DNA of 64,000 nucleotides from Manihot esculenta. Lineage: Eukaryota; Streptophyta; Magnoliopsida; Malpighiales; Euphorbiaceae. The notes beneath the pieces were generated by a model, which worked only from the letters and a program-made list of their open reading frames with translations, was not told the origin of the DNA and made no database searches. The stretch is taken from positions 7,969,610 through 8,033,609 of the forward strand of contig NC_035169.2 in the NCBI RefSeq assembly GCF_001659605.2, written 5' to 3'. Positions within the stretch are counted from its first letter, which is position 1. Every line of letters begins with the position of its first letter. Positions 25,499 through 36,366 of this stretch are shown here, in pieces. Both the position numbers and the translations under genes were made by a program.

Positions 25499-27690
25499 TG
25501 ACAAAGCCAATGCCATGGAGAAGTCACCAGTGGAGGTCTCCACGGCTCCAAGATCTCTTCACACTATTTCTTGCTGTTCCAACAATTAATAGGGAACAAG
25601 GATAAATGCATGGTAGTGTAAAGAAAGAACAAATTTTACATAGTATAGGTCTATACTTTGGCATATAACCATTTGAGTTCTTAGATAGCTTAGGATTATA
25701 TGGGTTGAGGATTGTATATTATTTTTGCAAGTTTTTGAAGATGGATAGATGGATTGATGTTATAAGAATTAGTTATTGGGGTATACTAATATATATTGAT
25801 TGTGAGCAAATATGGTGTCATTCCATGCTTGAATGTGGAGTCATTATTATAATTTTTCCAATTTAAATCCTTCCTTTGAATTCTAAATCCCACTGGTGTT
25901 TTCCCATGCAAAATTATCATTGCTAAAGAAACAAGCCAATGCTGGTAATCTAGAACTGTATGAGCACCATCTCTTTGATCAAGCAGAGGAAAAATAAATA
26001 ATCTTAAGATCTCTTCTAGAAACTCAAACCAATGTGTTAGCATCAGCCATGTGCAGCCACAGATTTAAGCGAAATCCCTTGGTCAATTTTCAGAAACTCT
26101 GACGAGCGAGCTTCTTGAACCATCAATATCACGTCTCATTCAGACCAAGGTTACACAGACAAGTCACTACGGTTGTAATATATAAGTTTCTGATGCATGT
26201 ATCCTAGGAGATATGATGACAAGATGAGGAACCCCATAAAGGAGGTCTGCTCTAGAAAAGTTAGAAACAAACTGATGCAGCAGAAAATGAAGTCAGAAAG
26301 TGTGAATCGATATTAAAAAAATATACGACCCAAATGTAGCAAAATCATTGCCTAATTGAAGAAGAAAAGAAAACACAATTATTTTTCTCTATGATATAAA
26401 ATATACAAAAGGGTATCAGCTATAGCAAAAAATACCCATTTATATATATAAAGATTGCTTGTTTGGCAAAGATATTGATATCTTTGACCTAAAATTAATA
26501 TAATATTACAAGCATGGATAAAATTCCTCATAAACAATTTCTATATTCTTCTGGTAGGGACGTCCACAAATTCAATTTGACTATAAATCAAAAGTGCAAA
26601 TTACTGAATTAGACTCTGGCAATAGAAGGAGAAGGGTACATATATCTCTCATATTCTTACCAACCTCACTGAGACACCAAAGAATATTCACAGGCCAACC
26701 CTACAGGGATTAGCATATTATAGACTGTATTCACTTTTCTTCACGATTTTGGACATAGACAGTCGCTAATAATAGATCACATGATGCCTTATCTTCTTGA
26801 GGATATCAACAACATGATAGCAATCCATGAGAAATATTTTTCCAATTCAATGTTTTTGGGTTATTCATAGAAGTATAGAAATTTCTTCCCAAGCACCTCA
26901 TGCCAGTTGTCACCAACAATATTCCTTCTTCATTGAGAAGATCCTCAAATAATTGCATATGAATAATTCCAAGTATAGCTTCATTCCATTTACTACAGTG
27001 GTAAGAAGTTTGGTGTGCTAGAAAAGGAAAATACATACAAATCCAATTACCAAACTCACAGTTGTATGATATCTACACATCCATATTTCACAATTACCCA
27101 GCTTATATGTATGTTCACTAGTCTTCAGGTATATTTTCAGTGCCAAGGGTCAACAATGGTATATTTCACAATTACCCAGCTTATACAGTAGCATATGTAT
27201 GTTCCCCTCACAATGGAATACTATCCTTAGCTAACATGATTTTATTGAGTATCCAACAAATCATACACGTGAATTCAGCATAAGATACTACTGTGAATTG
27301 AATAAATAAACATTAAATCAGCATAAGCTAATTTGATAATATAATGCCATAGTACAGAAAGATTTCACAGCTTTTTTTTTTGAAGGAATGGTTACACAAC
27401 TATACATCTCAAATTCAGTTGTTCTAGAATTTAGAAATATTCACAATTACAGTTTTTACAATCAAATGGTTCCTAACACTGTAGAACGTACAAAAACCTA
27501 GCATCCAATTTCATATTTTGAAAAGTAAGCTAAGAATCATAGCACCTACACCTCTTGTTCTCATGAACATTTCTTTCTATACAACCTCTGATATATGCAG
27601 ATGAAAGGAAACTAATGAATTCTTAACACTAGGTTAAGCAAAATTTGACTATGCCTAGTGAAACAATACAAAATAGGTTACATGACGTTA
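25499..27690. other. 3' flanks of two convergent genes
   Basis: The BLH1 3' UTR probably ends near 25750. The BTB gene 3' UTR comes from the right. No third gene was found between them. A 27-bp-scale duplication (ATATTTCACAATTACCCAGC) occurs at about 27084 and 27162. Confidence 0.5.
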
Positions 27691-28992
27691 TCAAAGTGTG
27701 TTTTCCATACCATGGTTTTCCTTAATATCTGCTAGTCTTCTCTTGGCAATTTTGGTCCTGTAACACCAAACCTCAAATGCCTCAGAAAAGTCTGGATAGT
27801 GAACATGTTCATTCCCCAACCATTCAGTCAAAATCTCCGCCTGGTCTCCTGAAGGCAATGCAAGAACTATTGAAACAAATGCAGATTCCAAGGACTGCCA
27901 CAGCTCACCATCAATCTTAAGCTCCATTGCTTCATCATCATTAGTTGTCACAGAATCAATTAATGGTTTTGAAACCCTCACAAAAGGAAGCCAAGTTTTT
28001 ACCATGTGAAGCCGCTTTGCAGTAGGCAAAATAACAGTACCATACCCTATTGCTTCTAAAATCTTTGATGTCACCTCGATAACTTTCAACTTTGTCTCAA
28101 TTACTTCACCGGTTGAACTAGCATGCTTGACAACTTGAAGTATCTTATCTGATGCATCTACCCAACTGTTGACAAATTCAGACATGATTTCCAACTTGCT
28201 TAAAATCTGACAGGCCCATGAAATATCTGATAAATGATGTTGAAATGATTGCATTTTCCCTGATTCAGAAACTGATTCTACAGGTTGAAATAAGAAAGTG
28301 TCCAATAGGTTGTTAAATCTGGAAAAGAGTCCTTTGACACAATTTTTTACAACAGATTTGACCTCATCATCAGCAGTTAATAGAGGGGCATCATCATCTT
28401 CAGTAAGCATGTACTCCAGCTGCTCTTGAGCTGAAGTTTTAAGATTATTCATGGATGAAGGAGGTGATGATGTAGCAAATTGAACAGCTGAAAAAAAAAC
28501 CCTCCTTATAGTTGAGGGATTAACAGGTTGGAGACGGGCAAGAATTGGCTCTGCTTGAGATCCCATGCCTGGAACAACCCTTAGAATCTCCTCCTCGTCA
28601 GCTTCTTCCCAAGGGACTGCTTCCAAGTAATTCACACAACCAGTAACAATTTGGGGACATCCAAGTTCAACAGCCACCTGCAGAATACCAAGGGCATTCT
28701 TCACGCCATGCCAAAAGTCATCTGATGAGCCATCTATGGCAACATATAGAAGGCGAATAAAATTGACAAAGTGATCAAAATCTGATTCTTCACAGTAAAC
28801 TTCAACGCAATTCCGTGAGTCAATGATCTGGCAAGTTGGCCAATTCTCAGAAAGACGGTCAGCAAAATACTTGCTCTTCTCTACCAGGATGTGAGAATGA
28901 CAATAAAACCAATCATCTCGGCCTTCCCGTGTTCGTAACCTTACAACAACATCGCTGGTTGATCGGTCACCAATCCTACTTGGTGCCTCCAT
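27691..28992 (-). CDS. BTB/POZ domain protein, At3g05675-like (complete, single coding exon)
   Basis: A 433-residue uninterrupted frame starts at an ATG (MEAPSRIGDRSTSDVVVRLR). Residues about 13-100 form a BTB/POZ fold: SDVVVRLR, then FYCHSHILVEKSKYFADRLS, then the helical block with DFDHFVNFIRLLY. The rest is a helical C-terminal domain containing YLEAVPWEEADEEEIL and ending EVWCYRTKIAKRRLADIKEN. Length and motif order match the plant-specific group typified by Arabidopsis At3g05675 and relatives. BTB proteins of this sort usually serve as substrate adaptors for CUL3 ubiquitin ligases, but this group's substrates are not known to me. The frame shows no breaks. The 5' UTR appears to be spliced (acceptor TTTTGCAG at about 29049). 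It faces BLH1 tail to tail. Confidence 0.9.
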   Translation of the reverse strand: MEAPSRIGDRSTSDVVVRLRTREGRDDWFYCHSHILVEKSKYFADRLSENWPTCQIIDSRNCVEVYCEESDFDHFVNFIRLLYVAIDGSSDDFWHGVKNALGILQVAVELGCPQIVTGCVNYLEAVPWEEADEEEILRVVPGMGSQAEPILARLQPVNPSTIRRVFFSAVQFATSSPPSSMNNLKTSAQEQLEYMLTEDDDAPLLTADDEVKSVVKNCVKGLFSRFNNLLDTFLFQPVESVSESGKMQSFQHHLSDISWACQILSKLEIMSEFVNSWVDASDKILQVVKHASSTGEVIETKLKVIEVTSKILEAIGYGTVILPTAKRLHMVKTWLPFVRVSKPLIDSVTTNDDEAMELKIDGELWQSLESAFVSIVLALPSGDQAEILTEWLGNEHVHYPDFSEAFEVWCYRTKIAKRRLADIKENHGMENTL

Positions 28993-28996
28993 TTAG

Positions 28997-29047
28997 TTAA
29001 TCAGAAACCAAAGGAAAATGTATAAGCAGAGTTAGAAAATTAGACAT
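28997..29047 (-). CDS. Possible 16-codon upstream ORF in the BTB gene leader
   Basis: On the minus strand, directly after a good acceptor (TTTTGCAG|ATG), a short frame (MSNFLTLLIHF...) ends in TAA five bases before the BTB start codon. Its role depends on the acceptor being used, which is a prediction. Confidence 0.25.
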   Translation of the reverse strand: MSNFLTLLIHFPLVSD

Positions 29048-31418
29048 CTGCAAAATACTTTGCAATAACTAAGAAAGGAAAAACATGATGATAACTTGTT
29101 AAGTTAAATGCCAATAGTTGTACAGTAACATATCACTTACTATTATTTGGTAAATTACATGTAGCACTGCACTAAGAGTCTAATAAAACATAAAAAATTT
29201 ACAGTAGCACATAGTTTGCACTGTTTATTACACTAGACAACACCTAATGGAATGGTTTTCTCTTCATTGTTCTGTCTTTTTTTTTCCGTCCCATTTCATT
29301 GTATTCATTATGACATATTAGATGAATTCACTAGCCAGGCTGATCAAAAGAGTCATTGCAAGTGGGTAAGAGGTAGGGAACAGAACCAAAAAGAAAAAAA
29401 CATAACAGAGTAAGAGCCAAAAGAAAAACATAACAAAGTGAGAGCTACTTCATTGGCAGTAATTCATTCAGAGTGTTCTCTAAAACCAACAAACAAAACA
29501 ATAAAATGCAGAAATTTCAATATCCTCAACTTAATTCTTGTACAATTTCATTGCTAATATTAGGAAATTAGTACATCAATACAAAAAAATTAAAGCAAGT
29601 ATCCATACTCCCTTAATGAAGAAATAGAAAGTCATTATCAAGGGTTTCCCTCAATAAACAAATGAAATACATGTTGCATTTGATGGGAAAATTAGAAATG
29701 TTGAGATTTTTATTTGAATTTTAGTTCAAATCATGTAATGGAGATTTGGACACACATACTTCAACTGAAGTTTGAAGAAAATATTCAAATTACACGTTTT
29801 TAGGAGGTATTTTAAGTTCACATTAAGCAAATTTTTGCCCGCACATGAACCTGATCTCCATTTGATGAATCTATCAACTATAACCCAAAAATCTATTTGT
29901 CATAGACATCAAAACTAACATTTAATTCAAATCCCTTTTCACTTCAAATCCTCTGAAATCCAAGGATACAATGAATGGGAAAAAAATACTAGAAAATTAT
30001 TAAAATAAGTGAATGGTACTTACAGAAGCCTCCATAAAAGCAACTTGCACTATTAAGTATTTCTCTTACTCATTATGGCTTCAGTAAAGCAATGAGAACC
30101 TACAAGCAAAAAAAGTCTAACTAAATGGTTAAAATAGTCTACTAATGAAAGTGGTATAACTAGAACTGATGCAAAGTATTGGATGCTGCGACAACTTTCT
30201 GATCTTGATATTGCATTATACGGGTCACAAATTTAATCAAAGAATATGCAGAATCATAATCTGAGCAACTGCAGAAAGAAATGGTCCGAAGTCGAATAAT
30301 CAAACTAGCTGCATTCTCAATGAAGTTGCAAGACAGGCATGATATCAATATCACAGATCAAAATGGTAACGTACCACCAGATTAAATTGAAATTAAAAGA
30401 ACTTTTGTGCGTATACCTGAATACATTATTAAAACGTGGAACTCTCTTAAGCTTAAATTGAACCCAGATTCACCCAAAATTAAATAAAAATACAAAAAGA
30501 TCATATTCTAGCAATTGTAGTACCCTACTCACACTTTCTTCATCCAAGAAATTTGAATATCACGGAACACTCAATGGGAGATGGCTTTATCATAAACCAG
30601 AATAAGGGATAAACCTAAGTTAGGAAATTGGGCAGGTAAACAAAGCCCATACATAAATTAGGAATGCATTCAACATATTTAATCATCTCCTCCATATGCC
30701 CTCTTCACTAGTACGTATTTATGCGCCAGCTCTAGAGTTAAAGAAGGTAAAGAAAGAAAAATTGGGAAAATATGTATGAGAAAATGAAGATTTGAAAGCA
30801 AAGAACATTGGGCGTATTAAAACAGACCTAAAAATCTGTTTTCTGGTACAAGAAACCAAATGCCAAACAGTGGAAGTAGAAGAACAAAGAGAAGCAAGAA
30901 CTGAGTTCAAATTGAAGTTTCAATACAAAGGATACTATACTGAAGCAGAGAAATGAAAGAGAAAAAGATAGAAATCAAAACCTCTACACATAATCTTGTG
31001 TGTTTCTTGATTCCGCATCAGGATTCATAAGTAGCAGATTACAAGGTAAAGCATAAGCTTTGCTTCGGTGTCTCTTTCTCTCTCAACTATGAAGTGTCGT
31101 CAACTGTCAAGTGGATTTTCTGAGTGGGCCGTGATTTTCTTACTCTAAGCGTAAATTTATTTACCCAAATCTGATCTCCTTTTGGGCTTTTGATACTCTG
31201 TTAATGTCCAGTTTCGAAGAAAAAGAAAATCGAGTCCTCGCACAATGTTTGGATGACAGGAAAATCAATAAGTTAAAAATAAGTCTAATTGTGAAAAGCA
31301 AAACCTAGATTTTGTTATTTTTTGTCGATTATATGAGTTGTTTTTTTAAATTTTGGATTATTAATTTTTAAATTTATTATAATTATAATTAATTTTTAAA
31401 ATAATTGTAATTAATTTT
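29048..31418 (-). other. Probable 5'-UTR introns and promoter of the BTB gene
   Basis: No coding frame of credible composition. The likely first exon lies around 30980-31090, where the minus strand has CT/GA-rich leader-like sequence (GTTGAGAGAGAAAGAGACACC). The gene therefore probably has one or more leader introns totalling up to 2 kb. Exact exon borders were not resolved. Confidence 0.35.
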
Positions 31419-31578
31419 AAATTAGGCCCATTATTAAAAAAACAGCCATTTATATTTTAATTCAATTCTTTTTATTTTAGTTTAATTAACTTAATCTTTG
31501 CATAATTTTATATAATCTATAAATTTTTAAATTTAATAATTTATATAATAATTTAATAATTTAATTGATATGCTATGT

Positions 31579-31629
<51 letters not shown>

Positions 31630-32333
31630 GTTAATTGGCTGAAAAAGAGCTAATGATCTTGTCATTTTATATTTTAATTTAAATGTTTAAATTTTAGATA
31701 AATTAGTCCAATTTTTTTATTTTTATATAATTTTAGCAAATTTTAAAAATTAAAATTAAATATAAATAATTTAATTATTAAATATATAATTCTTTTATTA
31801 TACAGTAATAATTATAAATATTTTATACTATTCATTAATCTAAAATAACAGTATATATAAAATAATTAAATATAATATATTTATTATAAAATCTTACATA
31901 ATTATTAATATAAAATAATATAAAATAAAATTTATCTACTGTTAAAATTATCGATCGTATATTTAATGATCAAATTATTATTATTTTTATAATTAAATAT
32001 ATCATTTAATTATAATTAAAAATAAATTAATATTATTTTTCGTATTTAACAATTAGATTACTATTATATTTAAAATTAAATATATCATTTCGTTATAATT
32101 AAAAATAAATTAATATTATTTTTATATATAGAATTAGTTTATATTTAAAAAATAATAAAATATTATATTTAATATTTTATCAGAAATCTTACATTTTATT
32201 TTTGAAAATTGATTAAAATTATATTCAAAGGCAAACGTTAAGCTAAATTTATTCAAAATTTAGATGTTTAAATTAAAATATAAAATAATATAAGTATCTA
32301 GTTTTTTCAGTTATTTAATTATTAATTTGTATA

Positions 32334-32368
<35 letters not shown>

Positions 32369-32516
32369 ATATGTTATATCCTAAACTACTAAATTATTAT
32401 ATAAATTATCAAATTTAAAAATTTATTGGTATATACAAGATGGTGTCGATTAAATTAAAATTAAAAGAATTAAATTAAAATAACATTAAATTTTTTGAAT
32501 TAATTGGCCTTTAAAT
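31419..32516. mobile_element. 1.1-kb inverted-repeat (foldback) element
   Basis: Two arms of about 340 bp, 31419-31760 and 32180-32516, are reverse complements of each other along their length by eye. Shared landmarks are AATTTAGGCC-like ends, AATTTTTAAATTT(A/G)ATAATTTATA, GCTATGTGTATTATTATT on the left and its complement AATAATACATATG on the right, and GGCTGAAAAAG against CTTTTTTCAG. A (TTA)n run of about 46 bp in the left arm faces a (TAA)n run in the right arm. The roughly 420-bp interior is AT-rich and non-coding. It could be a long-TIR MITE or a foldback transposon. Target duplication not determined. Confidence 0.6.
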
Positions 32517-33846
32517 TAATATATGTGATAATTATATATTATTTATTTATTTTTAAAAATATTATATAAATATATATCAGTAATCTCTTAAGTTTAATTA
32601 TTTATATATCATAAAAAAACACCTAAATTTAATTGTTTTAATTCTTAAATTAAAAATTCAATTTTTTTATAAAATTTTAAATCCAAATAGTTTTAAATTA
32701 AAAATATTAGAGTTGAAATTAAATATTAAAATTTATAGTATATGAATAATTAATTTTAAAAAATTGTTTATGTAAATTTACTTAATTTTAAATTAAAAAT
32801 GCTATGTGCACTAAAGTTTTTAGACTTGAAGTCCATTGTTCAAGTGGATTATAAATGAGTAGTTTACAAAAATCTGATAATTATTATAAAGTGATATATT
32901 TTTAATTATTTTTTAAAATTCAATTAGACTGCTAATTTATTAAAAAATAAAAATAAATTACATAATTATGTATATAGCTCTCTGTATAAAATCTCTAAAG
33001 GATTTAAGTTGGCTGAAGTAATGAGAATTTTAATTTAATCAAATTATATATAATTTTATATTGGTTAAAGTAATATAGATGCATGCGATATTAATACTTT
33101 AATAAATATTTTCAAAATAATATTATAAATATATTTTTCATAAAATAAAAGTTTTAAATTACTATTAAATTTTTAAATTTTTTAAAAATTTATTAATTTG
33201 TCCCATCTAAAATTCAATGTAAATAGACTTGGATTATTTTTTTTTAAAATAAGACAGCTCAAAGCTAAAAAAAATTATTATTAAGCTTTAAAATTCATTT
33301 ATATTTTAAAACCAGTAATCATCATAAATATTTATATTACATAATTTTTATAATTTAAATTCTATATATTATTTTATAAATATTACATAATTTCTATAAT
33401 TTAAATTTTATATATTATTTAATTTATAACCGTTAAATTATACAGTCTAAATAAATTTTAAATCTATTTTATTTATTTAAAATAATTAATTTAAATTATT
33501 TAATAATTTCTAATTAATTATTATATATCACTTACGATTTCAATGCATAGCACGTCACATAATCTCTATAATTTTAAATATCCATATTATTTATTTTATC
33601 TATAATTAAAACTTAAAAAATAAATAATACTACTGTAAGTATACTAACAGTTTATTTGATAAAAAAATTTTTGTGATAGAACCAAAGTAGTAAATTTCCG
33701 AAAAATCAAGCAGCTCATAGTCATTCTCCCTTCTTGGTTTCTAATGTTGAAAGGAAAATTAAAAGAAGCCTTGAATGCATAGCAACTAAGATTATGGAAC
33801 CTCACTTTTAATATTTATTCTAATGGATGATTAAATTTTTACAAGT
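32517..33846. other. AT-rich intergenic, no gene seen
   Basis: Very AT-rich DNA up to the left edge of the Tat element. The last 5 bp, CAAGT (33842-33846), are one half of the element's near-perfect target duplication. Confidence 0.5.
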
Positions 33847-34345
33847 TGATGATCTGAAATCCAGAAAATAGGGTTTTACAATGGGTTCTGTAAAATTGGA
33901 AAAACCTTAGACCTAAAGAAGAATATTTCTCCTTTTATATGTTTTCTCTTGTCCGCTAGTGACGTGTAACAGAATATATGTCATTGGGCCACCTGCCCCT
34001 GTCATGTTGATATGGACGTACGAGAAAATCATATCGCTGCCCCATGCGTAACGGCCCCTGATTCTCATCGGGCATGCGTACAGATGGTCCCTCAAGGCGA
34101 GTGGGCTGAACTTCTTCCTGGTTCCGAGCGGGGCAGGTAGACAAGATTAAGACTAGGCCTAGAGGAGATTTGTTCATTGGGCCGAAAGAGTTGGGCCGGC
34201 CTGATTGAAGAATCTGAATAGAGCCTGGTCTTTGAGCCGGGTGGGCCTGGCCTGGCTCTTGGAGGAGACTTAGAAGCCTTCAGATTTGTGGGCTGTCCTA
34301 ATGGGCCTAGCCTTAGACCGGGACGAAGAAATCCAGCGGTCATCA
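33847..34345 (-). repeat. Tat element 3' LTR (left copy)
   Basis: 499 bp, starting TGATGATCTG and ending GCGGTCATCA. It is the same length as the right copy at 55055-55553. I counted about 26 differences by eye, mostly transitions, which is about 5% divergence and so an insertion clearly older than the nested chromovirus. Confidence 0.92.
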
Positions 34346-34357
34346 ACTGCCCCTTTA
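34346..34357 (-). other. Tat element polypurine tract
   Basis: The minus strand reads TAAAGGGGCAGT immediately before the left LTR, in the position expected for the plus-strand primer of reverse transcription. A near copy of this PPT-like block plus flanking sequence recurs internally at about 36838-36895. Confidence 0.6.
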
Positions 34358-34902
34358 CCTTCTCGTCAGTTATTGCCCAACTGATGAGGGGGTAAATACC
34401 AAGAATCATTATGACCGCGCCTACTTATGTACAGCTTGCCTCATAACACGCTTTCACCTTATTGTCGTTTAGACTTTCGAATCCTCTCTGTCTTTTTCCA
34501 CTTCTAGCTTTCCTCTATTCTTTGTGCATGCTGCCATCTTCGCTTTCCTGCTTTTATCTTCAAGGTACGGTTTTCTTCCTTTCTCATGAATAGCTTTTAA
34601 GGGTCCTGGTACCGCTAACCTAGAGTCTAGCGTCGCCTCGTCCAGCATAAAAACCTCATTCTCAGGGTATATCTTGATATCATCTCCCTTTTCACCTTCA
34701 GGACCCTCACCGGAATGAAAGGATCTTTCTTCTCGATCCACATACCTCTGGTATAATCGATCTTCAGAAAGACGTGAGCTTAGTTTTCTCTGTTAAATAG
34801 AAAAAGTATGGTTTACCCTTTCCCTTATCTCCTTTCTTCCACGGGGTTTTCTAGTATTTTGAGATTGCTTCTTGAATACTGACCCCTAATTTCATTCTCT
34901 TC

Positions 34903-36366
34903 ATGTCTTTTTTCGAATATGTCTGTCTGAGCGGGGGTTTTACATCCACAGGACATCTGTTCAATACCTTCTTCGGGTTGGTCAAGGCGAGCCAAAAATG
35001 TTATTGCTTTGTCTCTCATGCAGGTTTGTTTTAATCTTAGTTTTGTGACTTTTACTGAGAATCGTTCTGACTTGCTTCGGTTTTGGATTTTTGGCAGCTT
35101 CTAAGATGAAGAGGGATCAGATTAAGCCCCCTAAAATTCTTATGCTGCCCAGGGGGAGCCTGAACGTTGCCTCGGGCTCCCTCTTAATGGGACGATCGGC
35201 GGGGAGGTTTACCCAACAAGTGGCCGAAGTCATATCGTTCAGGTCGTCCAGCCGGCCTCCTCCTCCTGCTCTTGTCCGAGCTCCGGAACTAAGTTTTCGA
35301 GGTGCCGAATCTTCAAGGCTGCCAAGTATCGACAGGTCGGTCTCAGCCGCTCTAGCTGTTCAAGCTCTCAGGTCCCCTCAGACTTCAAGGCCGAGCGAGG
35401 ACTCCGGGTTGATGGGAGCGAAGCCTGCTCCGCCTTTTGGCGATGCTTCTGGAGAGAGGCTTGATGCCTCCATAGCTGAGATGGGGACCCTTGCAAGCAG
35501 GGCTGAGATCGCCTCTGTGAGGAATGTCCATGGGGTCCTTTCCGAGGTCGGCCCAACTGTCGAGGATAGGGAACTCAGCTTTGTAGATGATGGGGGTGTA
35601 GCGGAGAAGGTCGGGGGCAAGCGTCCCATCCCCACAGAAGTGCTTGTCCTGGTTCGCGTTCCAAAGAAGTCTTGGGCTTCTAGAAGACCGGCTCCTGCTT
35701 TTCTTCCTCTCGGGAAGAAGGAGAAGGTTCCCGTGGTGCCCCCGATGTCTGCTCCTAACTCAAACTCATGGAATAACATGGTTCCTGAGATTTATTGTGA
35801 AATACAAGATGTAGTTCACACATGTAACATAAAGCAGCTCATGGCGGGCTCGTGTCAGGATTTCGATATAGGGCGCTTGTGCTATGAGGAACAGAGATTT
35901 GTTGCACTCAATCGAGCTTCTGTTGATGCTTTCAAACATGTGTTTCGTGATATTCAAAGTTTAGCTTACAAATATGCAAGTGAGGACAATGCATTAATGA
36001 CTATGTTTAAATCAGGAAGCAAGGGTAATCTGCTAAAATTAGTCCAACATAGTATGTGTGTAGGTTTGCAACATTCACTTGTTCCATTACTCTTCAGAAT
36101 GCCTTGTCAATTTTTCTGTGGAATGTTTTGTTCATTCAGTAACCAGTCGACAAGGCTGATCTTCCTGGGACTTTAACTTGAAGACTTATGTTTTTCATGC
36201 GTGATATACACACAGCATATGATGGAACAGTGAGAGATGCTTATGGGTATTAACTTGTTCAGTTCTCCTATAATGACGAGACGGAGTTCAGCTGGAGTGT
36301 AAGGAGCGTCTAAGGGAGTATAGGGAGTCCGCCGAGCTAAAAGTGGGGGATCCAGCAGACTTGTGA
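34903..36366 (+). CDS. Antisense ORF (aORF) of the Tat element, chimeric with an NRPD1 fragment
   Basis: This lies on the strand opposite to gag-pol, between integrase and the 3' LTR, where Tat-lineage elements often carry an antisense ORF of unknown function. A spliced model fits: exon 1, 34903-35023 (ATG, 40 codons, MSFFEYVCLS...), donor CAG|GTTTGT, acceptor TTGGCAG, and exon 2 from 35098, phases matching. An alternative start is the ATG at 35106. The first 220 residues of exon 2 are basic, then Pro/Ser-rich (RSSSRPPPPALVRAPELS). From about 35775 the frame runs straight into NRPD1-like sequence and stops at 36174-36176. After that block, a 28-codon stretch from 36280 to the stop at 36364-36366 (containing ECKERLREYRESAELKVGD) looks like a coiled-coil tail in another frame, as though the original aORF had been interrupted by the captured segment. 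Confidence 0.55.
35775..36274 (+). pseudogene. NRPD1: Captured fragment of RNA polymerase IV largest subunit (NRPD1)
   Basis: About 500 bp reading as the plant NRPD1 region around its conserved AGSKGN-like motif. Seen in the aORF frame: VPEIYCEIQDVV, CNIKQLMAGSC, AFKHVFRDIQSLAYKYAS, then GSKGNLLKLVQHSMCVGLQH, ending near PCQFFCG. Two further pieces follow in other frames: ECFVHSVTSR from 36121, and from 36155 ADLPGTLT, a stop, RLMFFMRDI, then AYDGTVRDAYG, a stop, LVQFSY. Motif order is that of NRPD1; canonical Pol II largest subunits lack these exact blocks. Compared with the family as I know it, about 45 residues are missing before ECFVHS and about 7 after it. Stops lie at 36179-36181 (TGA) and 36251-36253 (TAA). 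No intron-like interruption is visible. It is sense to the aORF and antisense to the element's genomic RNA. Pol IV itself makes the siRNA precursors for DNA methylation of transposons. Confidence 0.85.

Noticed and set aside
30160..30910. Two 63-64 codon minus frames upstream of the BTB gene
   Set aside because: No domain and random composition; they lie in the predicted leader introns.
1..33000. Possible microRNA or tRNA genes in the AT-rich left half
   Set aside because: Checked by eye for well-known plant microRNA cores and tRNA A/B boxes and saw none convincing. A proper scan with tRNAscan-SE and small-RNA mapping would be decisive.
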